A DNA stretch of 64,000 nt from Betaproteobacteria bacterium (GTDB taxonomy: Bacteria; Pseudomonadota; Gammaproteobacteria; Burkholderiales; Usitatibacteraceae), in assembly GCA_016791265.1 (NCBI GenBank), contig JAEUMY010000014.1, positions 62,001 to 126,000 on the forward strand. The letters run 5' to 3'. Position numbers and translations under genes: made by a program. Of this stretch, positions 17,692-27,612 are shown piece by piece. The notes under the pieces are model-generated. The model did no database searches. It saw only the letters and a program-made list of their open reading frames with translations, and was not told the DNA's origin. Every line of letters begins with the position of its first letter. Position 1 is the first letter of the stretch.

Positions 17692-17714
17692 ATCCATCTT
17701 TAATACAGATGGAT
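17692..17714. repeat. Inverted repeat, possible recombination core site at island end
   Basis: ATCCATCT (17692-17699) and AGATGGAT (17707-17714) are perfect 8-bp arms separated by 7 bp, the geometry of a tyrosine-recombinase core site. It lies between the recombinase operon start (17684) and the comM break (about 17753). It could instead be the operon's operator or promoter hairpin. Confidence 0.35.
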
Positions 17715-17743
17715 ATCAGTGTTGGACAACTTCGGTCACAAAG

Positions 17744-18658
17744 TCAAATCACCAGTTCGTCGAGAAAGAGCACGCCATGATGTGCGAGTGAGATTTCGCC
17801 GGGACGCGGATTGGAGCCGCCCCCCACGAGCGCGACACCGGATGCGGTGTGATGCGGCGCGCGGTAAGGACGACGTTTCCAGTTCTCGATGCGAAACCCG
17901 CCGGAGAGACTCTGCACGGCCGCGGCTTCGAGCGCCTCCTCGTCCGTCATCTCGGGCAGGATGCCGGCAAATCGTGAAGCCAACATCGTCTTCCCGGTCC
18001 CAGGTGGTCCCAGCATGAGCACGCTATGCCCACCCGCTGCGGCCACCTCCAGCGCGCGCTTGGCCTGGGCCTGTCCTTTCACCTCGGCGAAATCGGACGC
18101 ATCACGCCTGGTGGGCGCCGGACTACCGGAAAACTGCGGCAGCGATTCGCGCCCCGCGAGATGAGCGCACACATCCAGCAGATTGCGGGCACTGCGAATA
18201 TTCGCATCGGCCACCAGCGCCGCTTCCGGCGCATTGGCTTCCGGCAGAATGAACGCACGGCCGTCGTGATGCGCTTTCAGCGTCATGGCGAGCGCGCCGC
18301 GGATGGGGCGGAGCTCACCGGTCAGCGCCAGCTCGCCGGCAAATTCGTACGCCTTCAACGCTTCAGCGGGAATCTGTCCGGTGGCGGCCAGGATGCCGAT
18401 CGCGATAGGCAGATCGAACCGGCCGCTTTCCTTGGGCAGATCGGCAGGCGCGAGATTGACGGTGATGCGACGGGCCGGGAACTCGAAGCGGGCGTTGAGC
18501 AGTGCCGCACGCACGCGGTCCTTGCTCTCCTTCACTTCAGTCTCGGGCAAGCCGACGATGTTGAACTGCGGCAGGCCATTGGCGAGATGCACTTCGACCG
18601 TGACCAGCGGCGCCTCCATGCCGTTCAGTGCGCGGGAATACAGCACAGCCAGCGACAT
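17744..18658 (-). pseudogene. comM: comM (YifB, Mg-chelatase-like helicase), 3' part lost to island insertion
   Basis: ComM is a hexameric helicase that drives branch migration during natural transformation; the intact protein is about 500 aa. Only 304 aa remain. The N-terminal lon-protease-like domain (residues 1-165) and the Walker A motif GPPGTGKTMLA are intact, but the frame runs into foreign sequence directly after Walker B GVLFLDEL (normally followed by PEF). A copy of the GCGAATATTCGC palindrome is read as ANIR in the linker. Transformation by this route is probably impaired unless the island excises precisely. Confidence 0.9.
18194..18205. repeat. GCGAATATTCGC palindrome copy 1
   Basis: Exact copy, with T/A flanks giving the 14-bp form. 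It lies inside comM and is read as ANIR in DANIRSARNLL. Confidence 0.95.
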
Positions 18659-18700
18659 CAGCTGCGCTCCATAACGAACCGGGGAGGCACCGCCGGGCGG

Positions 18701-18937
18701 TCAGCCGCCACGCTGGCGCTCGAGTTCGTCGACGCGGGCCTGCAAGGCTTCCAACTGCGCGCGCGTGCGGTCCAGCACCGAGCGCTGGATATCAAACTCT
18801 TCGCGCGTAACCAGGTCCATGCGGGCGAATACGCCCGTGACCAGAGCCTTGATGTTCTTGTCCAGATCCTGCGCGGGGGCGCTCTGGAGCAGGGCCTTCA
18901 GACGGGCTGACAGATCGTCAAGCAACGCGGCATTCAT
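18701..18937 (-). CDS. ubiK: UbiK accessory factor
   Basis: 78 aa (family about 80-100), starting MNAALLDDLSARLKALLQSA. UbiK (YqiC/BMFP family) is a small trimeric coiled-coil protein that assists aerobic ubiquinone biosynthesis with UbiJ at the membrane. The C-terminal half (EEFDIQRSVLDRTRAQLEAL) is the characteristic coiled coil. ATG 18937 is chosen because upstream in-frame sequence is non-homologous. It sits just upstream of comM on the same strand, a common arrangement in betaproteobacteria, and diverges from the nitrogen cluster. Confidence 0.85.
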   Translation of the reverse strand: MNAALLDDLSARLKALLQSAPAQDLDKNIKALVTGVFARMDLVTREEFDIQRSVLDRTRAQLEALQARVDELERQRGG

Positions 18938-19019
18938 GTGGGCATCCGTGGAAGAAGTGGTGCGGCGGGCGAGCGCACATTCTACGCAGGCGCTTCGGAA
19001 ATTCCCGGTCGGCTGGTTC

Positions 19020-19065
19020 GCACCGCTTTGGTGCCGCACCCTCTGAACCCGTTCAGAAATGGTGC
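19020..19065. promoter_or_regulatory. NtrC-type enhancer sites
   Basis: GCACC-GCTTT-GGTGC at 19020-19034 matches the NtrC consensus GCACC-N5-GGTGC exactly. A second GCACC/GGTGC pair at 19036-19040 and 19061-19065 flanks a 7-bp hairpin TCTGAAC/GTTCAGA. The first site is centred about 125 bp before the predicted sigma-54 start, a usual enhancer distance. Confidence 0.75.
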
Positions 19066-19126
19066 GGCGCAACAACGCGCTGGAAAAACTCCCTATTAAT
19101 TCAATTGCCTAAGAGCTTGATGCGGG

Positions 19127-19142
19127 TGGCACGGTCCCTGCT
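19127..19142 (+). promoter_or_regulatory. Sigma-54 promoter of the porin-glnK-amtB cluster
   Basis: TGGCACGgtccCTGCT fits the -24/-12 consensus TGGCACG-N4-TTGCW with one mismatch and the required 12-base GG-to-GC spacing. Transcription should start near 19153, 40 bp before the porin gene. Confidence 0.8.
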
Positions 19143-19193
19143 AAACCTCTGCTGACGTTTCATTTTTACTTCAACAAGCAAAGGACCGAAGCG

Positions 19194-20325
<1,132 letters not shown>

Positions 20326-20336
20326 GGGAGCGCGAC

Positions 20337-21875
20337 ATGAAACGCCTATTCGGAATACTCGCGCTGGCCGGCTCTCTGGCATTCAGCGGACTGGTGATGG
20401 GCCAGGAGAAGAAAGATGCACCGCCCGCCGCAGCGGCGGCAGCACCTGCTGCCGCACCGGCTGATGCCAAGCCGGCGGATGCCGCAGCGCCCGCACCTGC
20501 CGCCGCCACCGCAGCGCCTGCTCCGGCTCCTGCCGCGGCGCCGGCCGCACCCGTGCCCAACAAGGGTGACGTCGCATGGCTCTTGATGTGTACGGCGCTG
20601 GTGCTGCTGATGAGCGTGCCGGCACTCGCGTTGTTCTACGGCGGCTTGGTCCGCTCGAAGAACATGCTCTCGGTGCTGATGCAGGTCTTCGTCACGTTTT
20701 CGCTCATCACGGTGCTGTGGATCATTTACGGCTACAGCCTCGCGTTCACGGCGGGCAATGCGTACATCGGTGGCTTTGATCGCTTGTTCCTGAACGGGGC
20801 GATGAATCTCGCCAAGGGCGAATTCGCCATGGCGGCGACCTTCAGCAAAGGGGTGGTCATTCCCGAGATTCTCTTCGTCGCCTTCCAGGCCACCTTCGCC
20901 GCGATCACCTGCTGCCTCATCCTGGGTGCGGTGGCCGAGCGCATGAAGTTCTCGGCGGTAATGCTATTCATGGTGCTGTGGTTCACGTTCAGCTACCTGC
21001 CGATCGCGCACATGGTCTGGTTCTGGCCCGGCCCGGATGCGTACACCGATCCCAAAGGCATGGATGCATTGAACGCCACCGCCGGCCTTATCTGGCAGTG
21101 GGGCGCTCTCGACTTCGCGGGCGGCACGGTGGTGCATATCAACGCCGGTGTGGCCGGCTTGGTCGCGGCCTACATGCTGGGCAAGCGCATCGGCTTCGGC
21201 AAGGAGGCGATCACACCGCACAACCTCACCATGACCATGATCGGCGCCTCGCTGTTGTGGTTCGGCTGGTTCGGCTTCAACGCCGGTTCGGCACTGGAGG
21301 CGGGCAACGCGGCGGTGCTGGCGTTCCTCAACACGTTCCTGGCAACCGCTTGCGCTGTGCTGTCCTGGACGGTGCTGGAGTGGATGTTGAAGGGCAAGCC
21401 TTCCATGCTGGGCGCGGCCTCGGGTGCGGTGGCCGGCCTCGTGGCCATCACGCCCGCCGCCGGCAACGTCGGTATTCCGGGCGCCTTTGTCATCGGCCTC
21501 GCCGCCGGTGCGGTGTGCCTCTGGGGTGTGACCGGGTTGAAGCGTCTGTTGAAAGTCGATGACTCGCTCGACGTGTTCGGCGTGCATGCGGTCGGCGGCA
21601 TCCTAGGCGCCATCCTGACGGGCGTGTTTGTTTCGCCCGACTTGGGTGGCCCCGGCTTCGTGACCGACTGGGTCACCGCCGCGACAGGGTTCACATCCAT
21701 CGGCGCGCAAGTGTGGGTTCAGACCAAGGCGGTGCTGCTATCAGCGGTGTGGTCTGCCGTGGTGGCTGCGGCGGCGCTCTTGATCGTGAAAGCGGTGGTG
21801 GGCTTGCGAGTGCCGGAGGAAGAAGAGCGCGAGGGTCTGGACATCACGTCACACGGAGAGTCCGCCTATAACTGA
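20337..21875 (+). CDS. amtB: Ammonium transporter AmtB
   Basis: 512 aa, long for AmtB because a signal peptide (residues 1-22) is followed by an Ala/Pro-rich linker of about 50 residues (PPAAAAAAPAAAPADAKPAD) before the first core helix (KGDVAWLLMCTALVLL). Eleven membrane helices are visible. Pore residues are present: Asp and His in DFAGGTVVHINAGVAG, and the second His in FGVHAVGGILGA. It imports ammonium and is gated by GlnK encoded just upstream. A strong terminator follows. Confidence 0.96.
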   Translation: MKRLFGILALAGSLAFSGLVMGQEKKDAPPAAAAAAPAAAPADAKPADAAAPAPAAATAAPAPAPAAAPAAPVPNKGDVAWLLMCTALVLLMSVPALALFYGGLVRSKNMLSVLMQVFVTFSLITVLWIIYGYSLAFTAGNAYIGGFDRLFLNGAMNLAKGEFAMAATFSKGVVIPEILFVAFQATFAAITCCLILGAVAERMKFSAVMLFMVLWFTFSYLPIAHMVWFWPGPDAYTDPKGMDALNATAGLIWQWGALDFAGGTVVHINAGVAGLVAAYMLGKRIGFGKEAITPHNLTMTMIGASLLWFGWFGFNAGSALEAGNAAVLAFLNTFLATACAVLSWTVLEWMLKGKPSMLGAASGAVAGLVAITPAAGNVGIPGAFVIGLAAGAVCLWGVTGLKRLLKVDDSLDVFGVHAVGGILGAILTGVFVSPDLGGPGFVTDWVTAATGFTSIGAQVWVQTKAVLLSAVWSAVVAAAALLIVKAVVGLRVPEEEEREGLDITSHGESAYN

Positions 21876-21922
21876 CAGTTCGATCTCATTCATCACAATC
21901 TCTCTCCCAAGAGATTGCTTCG

Positions 21923-21957
21923 CGGGGTGTCCGGGCAACCGGACACCCCGTTTTTTT
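21923..21957 (+). terminator. Intrinsic terminator of glnK-amtB
   Basis: A perfect 12-bp stem (CGGGGTGTCCGG/CCGGACACCCCG) with GCAA tetraloop, followed by seven T. It separates amtB from folE2. Confidence 0.93.
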
Positions 21958-22091
21958 GTATGCGCCATGCGTGAAACTTGCAAATGGCCGGGAACGCCCC
22001 CATTACCTTACCTGTCATAATCTCCGACTATTTTGCTCAACTAATAGGCCCGTCTGGGCTATACTGGACGGCCGATCTGCAAGGACGCGCC

Positions 22092-22892
22092 ATGAATTCT
22101 CGAGACGCCAACCTCCCCATCGCCGATGTCCAGTCCAGCGAGGACACGCGCAAGATCGCCATCGATCGCGTGGGCATCAAAGACATCCGCCACCCGATCA
22201 AGATCAAGGAACGCGCCGGTGACGTGCAGCACACCGTGGCGAACTTCAACATGTACGTGCGCCTGCCCCAGCACTTCAAGGGCACGCACATGTCGCGCTT
22301 CGTGGAGATCCTGAACGGCCACGAAAAGGCGCTGTCGGTCGAGTCGTTCCAGGTCATGCTGGGCGAGATGCTGAAGCGGCTGGAGGCCGAGTCCGGTCAT
22401 ATCGAAATGTCTTTCCCCTACTTCGTGAACAAGGCCGCGCCCGTGTCCGGCGTGAAGAGCCTGCTGGACTATGAAGTGACCTTCATCGGCGAAATTCGCG
22501 AAGGCTCGGTCAAGTTCGACCTGAGGGTGCTGGTGCCGGTGACAAGCCTTTGCCCCTGCTCGAAGAAGATTTCCGAGCGCGGCGCGCACAACCAGCGCTC
22601 GCACGTCACCATCACCGCGCGCTTGAAGGACTTTGTCTGGATCGAGGATCTGATCGACATCGTCGAGCAGGAGGCGTCGTGCGAGCTATATGGGCTCCTG
22701 AAGCGGCCCGATGAAAAGTACGTCACCGAACGCGCCTACGACAACCCCAAGTTCGTCGAGGACATGGTGCGCGATGTGGCAGCGCGATTGAATGCCGATG
22801 ATCGCGTCTCGGCCTACGTGGTGGAGTCGGAAAACTTCGAGTCCATCCACAATCACTCGGCCTACGCGATGATCGAGAAGGTGAAGAGCTGA
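22092..22892 (+). CDS. folE2: GTP cyclohydrolase FolE2 (type IB)
   Basis: 266 aa. It converts GTP to 7,8-dihydroneopterin triphosphate, the first step to folate and queuosine, and replaces zinc-dependent FolE in some bacteria. The catalytic segment [20 protein letters not shown] and the C-terminal [13 protein letters not shown] are typical. ATG 22092 ([13 protein letters not shown]) is chosen because upstream in-frame residues have no homology. A TATACT -10-like box at 22060-22065 lies upstream with only a weak -35. It ends at a hairpin shared with the convergent protease gene. Confidence 0.93.
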   Translation: MNSRDANLPIADVQSSEDTRKIAIDRVGIKDIRHPIKIKERAGDVQHTVANFNMYVRLPQHFKGTHMSRFVEILNGHEKALSVESFQVMLGEMLKRLEAESGHIEMSFPYFVNKAAPVSGVKSLLDYEVTFIGEIREGSVKFDLRVLVPVTSLCPCSKKISERGAHNQRSHVTITARLKDFVWIEDLIDIVEQEASCELYGLLKRPDEKYVTERAYDNPKFVEDMVRDVAARLNADDRVSAYVVESENFESIHNHSAYAMIEKVKS

Positions 22893-22907
22893 CGAGCGCC
22901 TTCCGCT

Positions 22908-22919
22908 GCGAATATTCGC
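22908..22919. repeat. GCGAATATTCGC palindrome copy 2
   Basis: Exact 14-bp form, intergenic after folE2. Its last two bases begin the left arm of the terminator hairpin 22918-22956. Confidence 0.95.
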
Positions 22920-22956
22920 AATGACAAAGCCCCGCGTTGCGGGGCTTTGTCATTGC
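22918..22956. terminator. Bidirectional terminator between folE2 and protease gene
   Basis: A perfect 18-bp stem (22918-22935 with 22939-22956) and a 3-nt loop, GC-rich in the middle and A/T-rich at the base, between convergent genes. No long T-run is present, but the stem is strong in both directions. Confidence 0.8.
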
Positions 22957-22963
22957 TGCGGGA

Positions 22964-23593
22964 TCAAAAACGCTTGGTCAGCGTCATGATCTGTCCTTCG
23001 CGTTTCATCTCGGTGCGATTGAGAAAACTCATGCCGAGCAGCGCGATGTCCAGCCCGCTCTCCAGCACCACGCCATCCACCTGGTTGATGGTCACGTCGC
23101 CGATGCGAACGGCATCGAAACTGACCCGCCATGCTGGCGCGGGACCGGCTGCAGTTTGCACGGAGCCGGGCAGGCCCTTCTTGTAGTCCAATCCCAAGCG
23201 CACGGCGTCACGCGCGGGAATCGCCACCAGCGTCGCGCCGGTATCCACCAGAAAACGCATCGCGCCTCCGTTAATGCTGCCCGTCGCGACGAAGTGACCC
23301 CGGCTGTCGGCGGACAAGATGGTCACCGGAACAGAGCCCGGCGCTGTCGTCGCGAAGTGCTCGCCGATTTCCAACACCTGCTTCTTACCCTCGAACTCCA
23401 GTGTGGCCGACTTGGAATCTGTGGCGATGAGCTTGACACCTTCCGGTGACGATTGACCCACGGACAAGGTGCGCGGCGCGGCATTGTTCACGACAATCAG
23501 CGCCTTGCCGGGAAAAAGTCCGACCACGGTGATGTTGGCTGCGTGCGCAAACGTCGAAATCACGCATGCGGCGGATGCGGCCAGTATGCGAAT
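22964..23593 (-). CDS. Retropepsin-like aspartic protease (TIGR02281 type), exported
   Basis: The catalytic motif FLVDTGATLVAIP and the later segment DIALLGMSFLNR identify a clan AA single-lobe aspartic protease. A signal peptide ILAASAACVISTFAHA precedes the mature N-terminus AANITVVG. No ATG, GTG or TTG lies where the signal peptide should start. The best fit is ATT at 23593 (reading MRILAASAACV), giving 209 aa, and that ATT lies in a near-copy of the core palindrome. In-frame ATGs at 23740 and 23758 would add about 50 unrelated residues and overlap the divergent amidotransferase gene. The start is therefore uncertain; the protease domain is not. Confidence 0.75.
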   Translation of the reverse strand: MRILAASAACVISTFAHAANITVVGLFPGKALIVVNNAAPRTLSVGQSSPEGVKLIATDSKSATLEFEGKKQVLEIGEHFATTAPGSVPVTILSADSRGHFVATGSINGGAMRFLVDTGATLVAIPARDAVRLGLDYKKGLPGSVQTAAGPAPAWRVSFDAVRIGDVTINQVDGVVLESGLDIALLGMSFLNRTEMKREGQIMTLTKRF

Positions 23594-23723
23594 ATTGCGC
23601 TGTATCCGCCTGAGGCGGCTACAGTGTTCCTGCGCGAGCGCCTGCGGCGTCCAGCCGAAGTTCGCTGGAATTCGGCAAGTCGCAAGCGCTCTCCACCACG
23701 ACTGTTGCAAACGCCAGCTTGCG

Positions 23724-24443
23724 ATGAAACCGATAGCCATATTCCGCTTCTCCCCCACAGAAGGTGCGGGTCATTTTGCCACCTTTCTGGACAGCGTCGG
23801 CATCCCTTGGCAACTCGTCGCGCTGGACAAGCGAGAGTCGGTGCCACTCGATCTGTCGCCGTGGTCTGGCTTCGGCTTCATGGGCGGACCGATGAGCGCC
23901 AATGACGAGCTGCCATGGACCCAGCCGGTTCTGACCCTGATCCGAGAAGCCGTGCGCGCGAATCAGCCCTGCATCGGACATTGTCTCGGCGGGCAATTGA
24001 TGGCGCGAGCGCTGGGCGGCGCTGTCACCGTGAACCCGGTGAAGGAGATCGGCTGGCATCGCGTCGAGGTCGAACAGAATCCCATCGCAACGGAGTGGCT
24101 GGGCGCCGTGAGGGGCTTTCACGCGTTCCAGTGGCACGGCGACACGTTCTCCACCTTGCCGCCCGGCGCCACGCGCATTCTTTCCGGGCCTCACTGCGCC
24201 AACCAGGCCTATGTGCTAGGCCCGCATTTGGGCATGCAGTGCCATGTGGAAATGACGGAAGCGATGATCGACAACTGGTGCGAGGACGGCGCGGTTGAAA
24301 TCGAGACCGCGCTGGGTGAAGGCCAGATCGCGACGGTGATGACCCCTGCGAATATTCGCAATGAAGTGGAGCGCGCGCTACCGGGTTTGCGCTCAATGGC
24401 CGAACGGCTCTACCGCCGCTGGATCACTGGACTCATCGCATGA
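23724..24443 (+). CDS. Class I glutamine amidotransferase
   Basis: 239 aa, stand-alone GATase1 domain. The nucleophile elbow is QPCIGHCLGGQLMARALGG with the catalytic Cys, and the His-Glu pair lies in MQCHVEMTEAM. It resembles GuaA-like amidotransferases of unknown substrate, often misnamed GMP synthase. ATG 23724 (MKPIAIFRFSPTEGAGHF) is the homologous start. A palindrome copy is read as ANIR in MTPANIRNEVE. The next gene overlaps by 4 bp (ATGA), so the two are coupled. Confidence 0.85.
   Translation: MKPIAIFRFSPTEGAGHFATFLDSVGIPWQLVALDKRESVPLDLSPWSGFGFMGGPMSANDELPWTQPVLTLIREAVRANQPCIGHCLGGQLMARALGGAVTVNPVKEIGWHRVEVEQNPIATEWLGAVRGFHAFQWHGDTFSTLPPGATRILSGPHCANQAYVLGPHLGMQCHVEMTEAMIDNWCEDGAVEIETALGEGQIATVMTPANIRNEVERALPGLRSMAERLYRRWITGLIA
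24348..24359. repeat. GCGAATATTCGC palindrome copy 3
   Basis: Exact 14-bp form inside the glutamine amidotransferase gene, read as ANIR. Confidence 0.95.
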
Positions 24444-24946
24444 TGGAATTCAGCATTCACCACACCGATGAGGGGCTGAAGTCGCTCTACCAGGACTGGT
24501 GGAGGCGCGTGCATGGCACGCGCAACGCGTGGGCGGCGGGCATGCTGTTCTTTTGCGTGCTGACCATGCTGCTCGTGCAAAGCGCCGCGTGGTATCTGGT
24601 CGTGCCCACCGTTGCCGCCGCGTGCTTTTGGGCACTGGTACAGGCGATCCGTCATCAGGCCGTGAAGCTGGCGCTCGAAGCCTTTGCCCAATCTGGCCGG
24701 CCGATGCTGTCCTTTCGTTTCGATGAGACCGGGTTGACGGAGACGTCAACCGTCGCGCGCGTTCTGCTCCCCTGGACGAGTTTCGCGGGACTGGCGAAGA
24801 TCGGGCGGTTTTGGGTGCTCTATCGCGGGCCGCTACACAATGCGCAGTTCATCGCCTTTCCGGAGCACCAGCTACCGCCGGAAGCGCTCGCATATCTGCG
24901 TGCGCGGTTGGCCGCTCTGGAAAGAACCGCTGCCAAGTCGGCCTAG
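24440..24946 (+). CDS. YcxB-like membrane protein
   Basis: 168 aa. Two membrane helices ([20 protein letters not shown] and the following [17 protein letters not shown]) are followed by a soluble YcxB-type C-terminal domain ([19 protein letters not shown]). The function of the family is unknown. It starts inside the amidotransferase stop (ATGA) and overlaps the convergent yajQ end by 4 bp. Confidence 0.7.
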   Translation: MMEFSIHHTDEGLKSLYQDWWRRVHGTRNAWAAGMLFFCVLTMLLVQSAAWYLVVPTVAAACFWALVQAIRHQAVKLALEAFAQSGRPMLSFRFDETGLTETSTVARVLLPWTSFAGLAKIGRFWVLYRGPLHNAQFIAFPEHQLPPEALAYLRARLAALERTAAKSA

Positions 24947-25428
24947 TCGCGGAAATTCTGAAACTGCACCGGCACTTCGGTGACACTCGTGCGCACTAGT
25001 TGCATGGCTGCTTGCAGGTCATCTTTCTTGGCGCCGGAGACCCGCACCGCTTCGCCCTGAATCGAGGCCTGCACCTTCATCTTCGAATCCTTGATCGTCT
25101 TGACGATCTTCTTGGCGAGGTCGGAGGCGATGCCGTTCTTGACATTGATGACCTGCTTCACCTTGTCGCCGCCGATCTTCTCCTTGTTCTTGAAGTCGAG
25201 CAGGCGCACATCCACGCCGCGCTTGGCGCACTTGTTGTTGAGGATGTCGGTCACCTGGCCGAGTTTGAAGTCGTCGTCGGCGTACAGCATCAGCTCCAGG
25301 TCCTTCTGCTCAAGGCGCGAATCGGAGCCCTTGAAGTCGAAGCGGCCGGTGATTTCCTTGTTCACCTGCTCGACGACATTCTTCAATTCGACCTTGTTGA
25401 CTTCGGACACGATATCGAAGGACGGCAT
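24943..25428 (-). CDS. yajQ: YajQ family nucleotide-binding protein
   Basis: 161 aa, the standard length. [20 protein letters not shown] is the family N-terminus and [19 protein letters not shown] the conserved core. YajQ proteins bind nucleotides; a Xanthomonas member is a cyclic di-GMP effector acting with a transcription factor. It lies 14 bp downstream of argG on the same strand and may be co-transcribed with argDFG. Confidence 0.95.
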   Translation of the reverse strand: MPSFDIVSEVNKVELKNVVEQVNKEITGRFDFKGSDSRLEQKDLELMLYADDDFKLGQVTDILNNKCAKRGVDVRLLDFKNKEKIGGDKVKQVINVKNGIASDLAKKIVKTIKDSKMKVQASIQGEAVRVSGAKKDDLQAAMQLVRTSVTEVPVQFQNFRD

Positions 25429-25442
25429 GGTGATTCTCCCGG

Positions 25443-26690
25443 TTACTTGCGCTTGGACTTGCCGCCCGCCTTGTTCGCCGCGATCCGCATGCGGAGCGCA
25501 TTCAGTTTGATGAAGCCACCCGCATCCGCCTGGTTGTACGCGCCGCCGTCATCATCAAACGTCGAAATGCGCGCGTCGAACAACGAATCCTTCGACGAGC
25601 GACCCACGCACATCATCGTGCCCTTGTAGAGCTTCAGCCGGACAGTGCCATTCACAGTGGCCTGCGAAGCGTCGATGAGACCTTGCAGCAATTTGCGCTC
25701 GGGTGAGAACCAGTAGCCGTTGTAGATCATGCGGGCGTAGCGCGGCATCAGGTCATCCTTCAGCGCCAGCACTTCGCGATCCATGGTGATGGATTCCATC
25801 GCGCGATGACCCTTCAGCATGATGCTGCCGCCGGGCGTCTCGTAGCAGCCGCGCGACTTCATGCCGACGTAGCGGTTTTCCACCATATCCAGGCGGCCGA
25901 TGCCGTGCTTGCCGCCAATGACGTTCAGGGCAGCCAATACCTTGCCCGGCGTCATGCGCTTGCCGTCGATGGCGACAATGTCACCTTTCTCGTAGGTGAG
26001 CTCGATGACCTGCGGCTTGTTGGGCGCCTTTTCGGGAGATACGGTGATCCGCCACATGTTGTCCTCGGGCGCGAAGTCCGGGTCCTCAAGAATGCCGCCC
26101 TCGTAGCTGATGTGCAGCAGGTTGGCGTCCATGGAGTACGGCGCGCCGCCGCCTTTGCGCTTCTTGAAGTCGACGGGAATGCCGTGCTTGTCGGCATAAG
26201 CCAGCAGCTTTTCGCGTGACAGCAGGTCCCACTCGCGCCAGGGGGCGATGATCTTCACGTTAGGCATGAGCGCATAGGCGCCCAGCTCGAAACGAACCTG
26301 GTCATTGCCCTTGCCGGTGGCGCCATGACTGATCGCGTCGGCACCCACTTTCTTCGCAATCTCGATCATGTTCTTGGCGATGAGGGGGCGGGCGATGGAC
26401 GTGCCCAGCAGGTACTCGCCTTCGTACACGGCGTTTGCCCGGAACATGGGGAACACGAAGTCGCGCACGAACTCTTCACGCAGATCCTCGATGAAGATGT
26501 TCGACTTCTTGATGCCAAGCTGGAGGGCTTTCTTGCGCGCGGGCTCGACTTCCTCACCCTGGCCGATGTCGGCGGTGAAGGTGACGACTTCGCATTCATA
26601 GACATCCTGCAACCACTTGAGAATGACCGATGTATCAAGGCCGCCGGAATAGGCGAGGACGACTTTCTTGGGTTTCTGCGCTTTCTTCAT
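25443..26690 (-). CDS. argG: Argininosuccinate synthase
   Basis: 415 aa. It joins citrulline and aspartate with ATP to make argininosuccinate. The ATP pyrophosphatase motif is [18 protein letters not shown] near the N-terminus, and downstream [17 protein letters not shown] is intact. The basic C-terminal tail ([12 protein letters not shown]) is a little longer than usual. It lies 16 bp after argF; argD-argF-argG form a minus-strand arginine operon. Confidence 0.97.
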   Translation of the reverse strand: MKKAQKPKKVVLAYSGGLDTSVILKWLQDVYECEVVTFTADIGQGEEVEPARKKALQLGIKKSNIFIEDLREEFVRDFVFPMFRANAVYEGEYLLGTSIARPLIAKNMIEIAKKVGADAISHGATGKGNDQVRFELGAYALMPNVKIIAPWREWDLLSREKLLAYADKHGIPVDFKKRKGGGAPYSMDANLLHISYEGGILEDPDFAPEDNMWRITVSPEKAPNKPQVIELTYEKGDIVAIDGKRMTPGKVLAALNVIGGKHGIGRLDMVENRYVGMKSRGCYETPGGSIMLKGHRAMESITMDREVLALKDDLMPRYARMIYNGYWFSPERKLLQGLIDASQATVNGTVRLKLYKGTMMCVGRSSKDSLFDARISTFDDDGGAYNQADAGGFIKLNALRMRIAANKAGGKSKRK

Positions 26691-26706
26691 GACTCCAACC
26701 GTTTCG

Positions 26707-27612
26707 TTACGAATTGATTTTGCCGAGGAGCAGATATTCCATCAACGCCTTCTGCACGTGCAGGCGGTTCTCCGCCTCATCCCAAACGACGCTCTGTGGG
26801 CCTTCCAGCACTTCGTGCGTGACTTCCTCGCCGCGATGCGCGGGCAGGCAGTGCATGAAGAGCGCATCCTTCCCCGCAGCTTTCATCATCGCCTCGGTCA
26901 CGATATATCCGGCAAACGCCTTAAGGCGCGCCGCGTTCTCCGCTTCATAGCCCATGCTGGTCCAGACGTCGGTCGTCACCAGGTCAGCGCCGGCAGCCGC
27001 CTGCATCGGATCATCGAACAGCGCAACATGCGGTGCTTCCTTCTCGCCGGGAACAAACTTGTAGCCTTGGGGGCTGGCCACGTTCAGCTTGAACGCGAAT
27101 ATTCGCGCCGCTTCGGCCCAGGTCGCGCACATGTTGTTGGCGTCGCCGATCCAGGCGATGGTCTTGCCTGCGATGCCGCCGCGATGCTCGATGTAGGTGT
27201 AGATGTCCGCGAGAATCTGGCAGGGGTGGTACTGATTGGTCAACCCGTTGATCACCGGCACGCGCGAATTGGCGGCGAAGCGTTCGATGATGGCCTGATC
27301 GAAGGTGCGGATCATCACGATATCGACCATTCGGGTGATGATGCGCGCCACGTCCTCGATGGGTTCGCCGCGACCGAGCTGGCTCTCGGCCGTGTTCAAC
27401 ACGATGGACGATCCGCCCAGTTGATGAATGCCCGCCTCGAAGGACACGCGCGTGCGCGTTGAGCTTTTCTCGAACACCATCGCCAGCATGCGATCCACCA
27501 GGGGCTGATACGGGATGTAGTTCTTGAAGCGATACTTCAGTATCCGCGTGCGCTCGAAAAGGTGCTCGAACTCTTCGCGTGAAAAATCCTGGAAACGCAG
27601 AAAGTGCTTCAT
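26707..27612 (-). CDS. argF: Ornithine carbamoyltransferase
   Basis: 301 aa. It makes citrulline from ornithine and carbamoyl phosphate. The carbamoyl-phosphate motif [12 protein letters not shown] and the ornithine/active-site motif [11 protein letters not shown] are present. A palindrome copy is read on the coding strand as RIFA in [12 protein letters not shown], a variable helix. Its ATG overlaps the argD stop by 4 bp, so translation is coupled. Confidence 0.97.
   Translation of the reverse strand: MKHFLRFQDFSREEFEHLFERTRILKYRFKNYIPYQPLVDRMLAMVFEKSSTRTRVSFEAGIHQLGGSSIVLNTAESQLGRGEPIEDVARIITRMVDIVMIRTFDQAIIERFAANSRVPVINGLTNQYHPCQILADIYTYIEHRGGIAGKTIAWIGDANNMCATWAEAARIFAFKLNVASPQGYKFVPGEKEAPHVALFDDPMQAAAGADLVTTDVWTSMGYEAENAARLKAFAGYIVTEAMMKAAGKDALFMHCLPAHRGEEVTHEVLEGPQSVVWDEAENRLHVQKALMEYLLLGKINS
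27095..27106. repeat. GCGAATATTCGC palindrome copy 4
   Basis: Exact 12-bp copy inside argF, read as RIFA. Confidence 0.95.

Larger units (their letters stand above)
1..17753. mobile_element. Right part of a genomic island inserted in comM
   Basis: The right boundary is where comM homology stops, after the codons for LFLDEL (about 17,753). The left boundary is not in the window, because no comM 3' part appears in 1-17,700. The recombinase operon sits at the right end, as in Tn554-type elements and Gamma-Mobile-Trio islands. The interior holds small regulators, nuclease-domain genes and toxin-antitoxin-like pairs, looks more AT-rich than the flanking core by eye, and has none of the 20 GCGAATATTCGC palindromes found in the rest of the window. 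Whether imuB-dnaE2 (1-4,501) is island cargo or older flanking DNA cannot be settled here. comM is a known insertion site for resistance islands in Acinetobacter. Confidence 0.75.
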
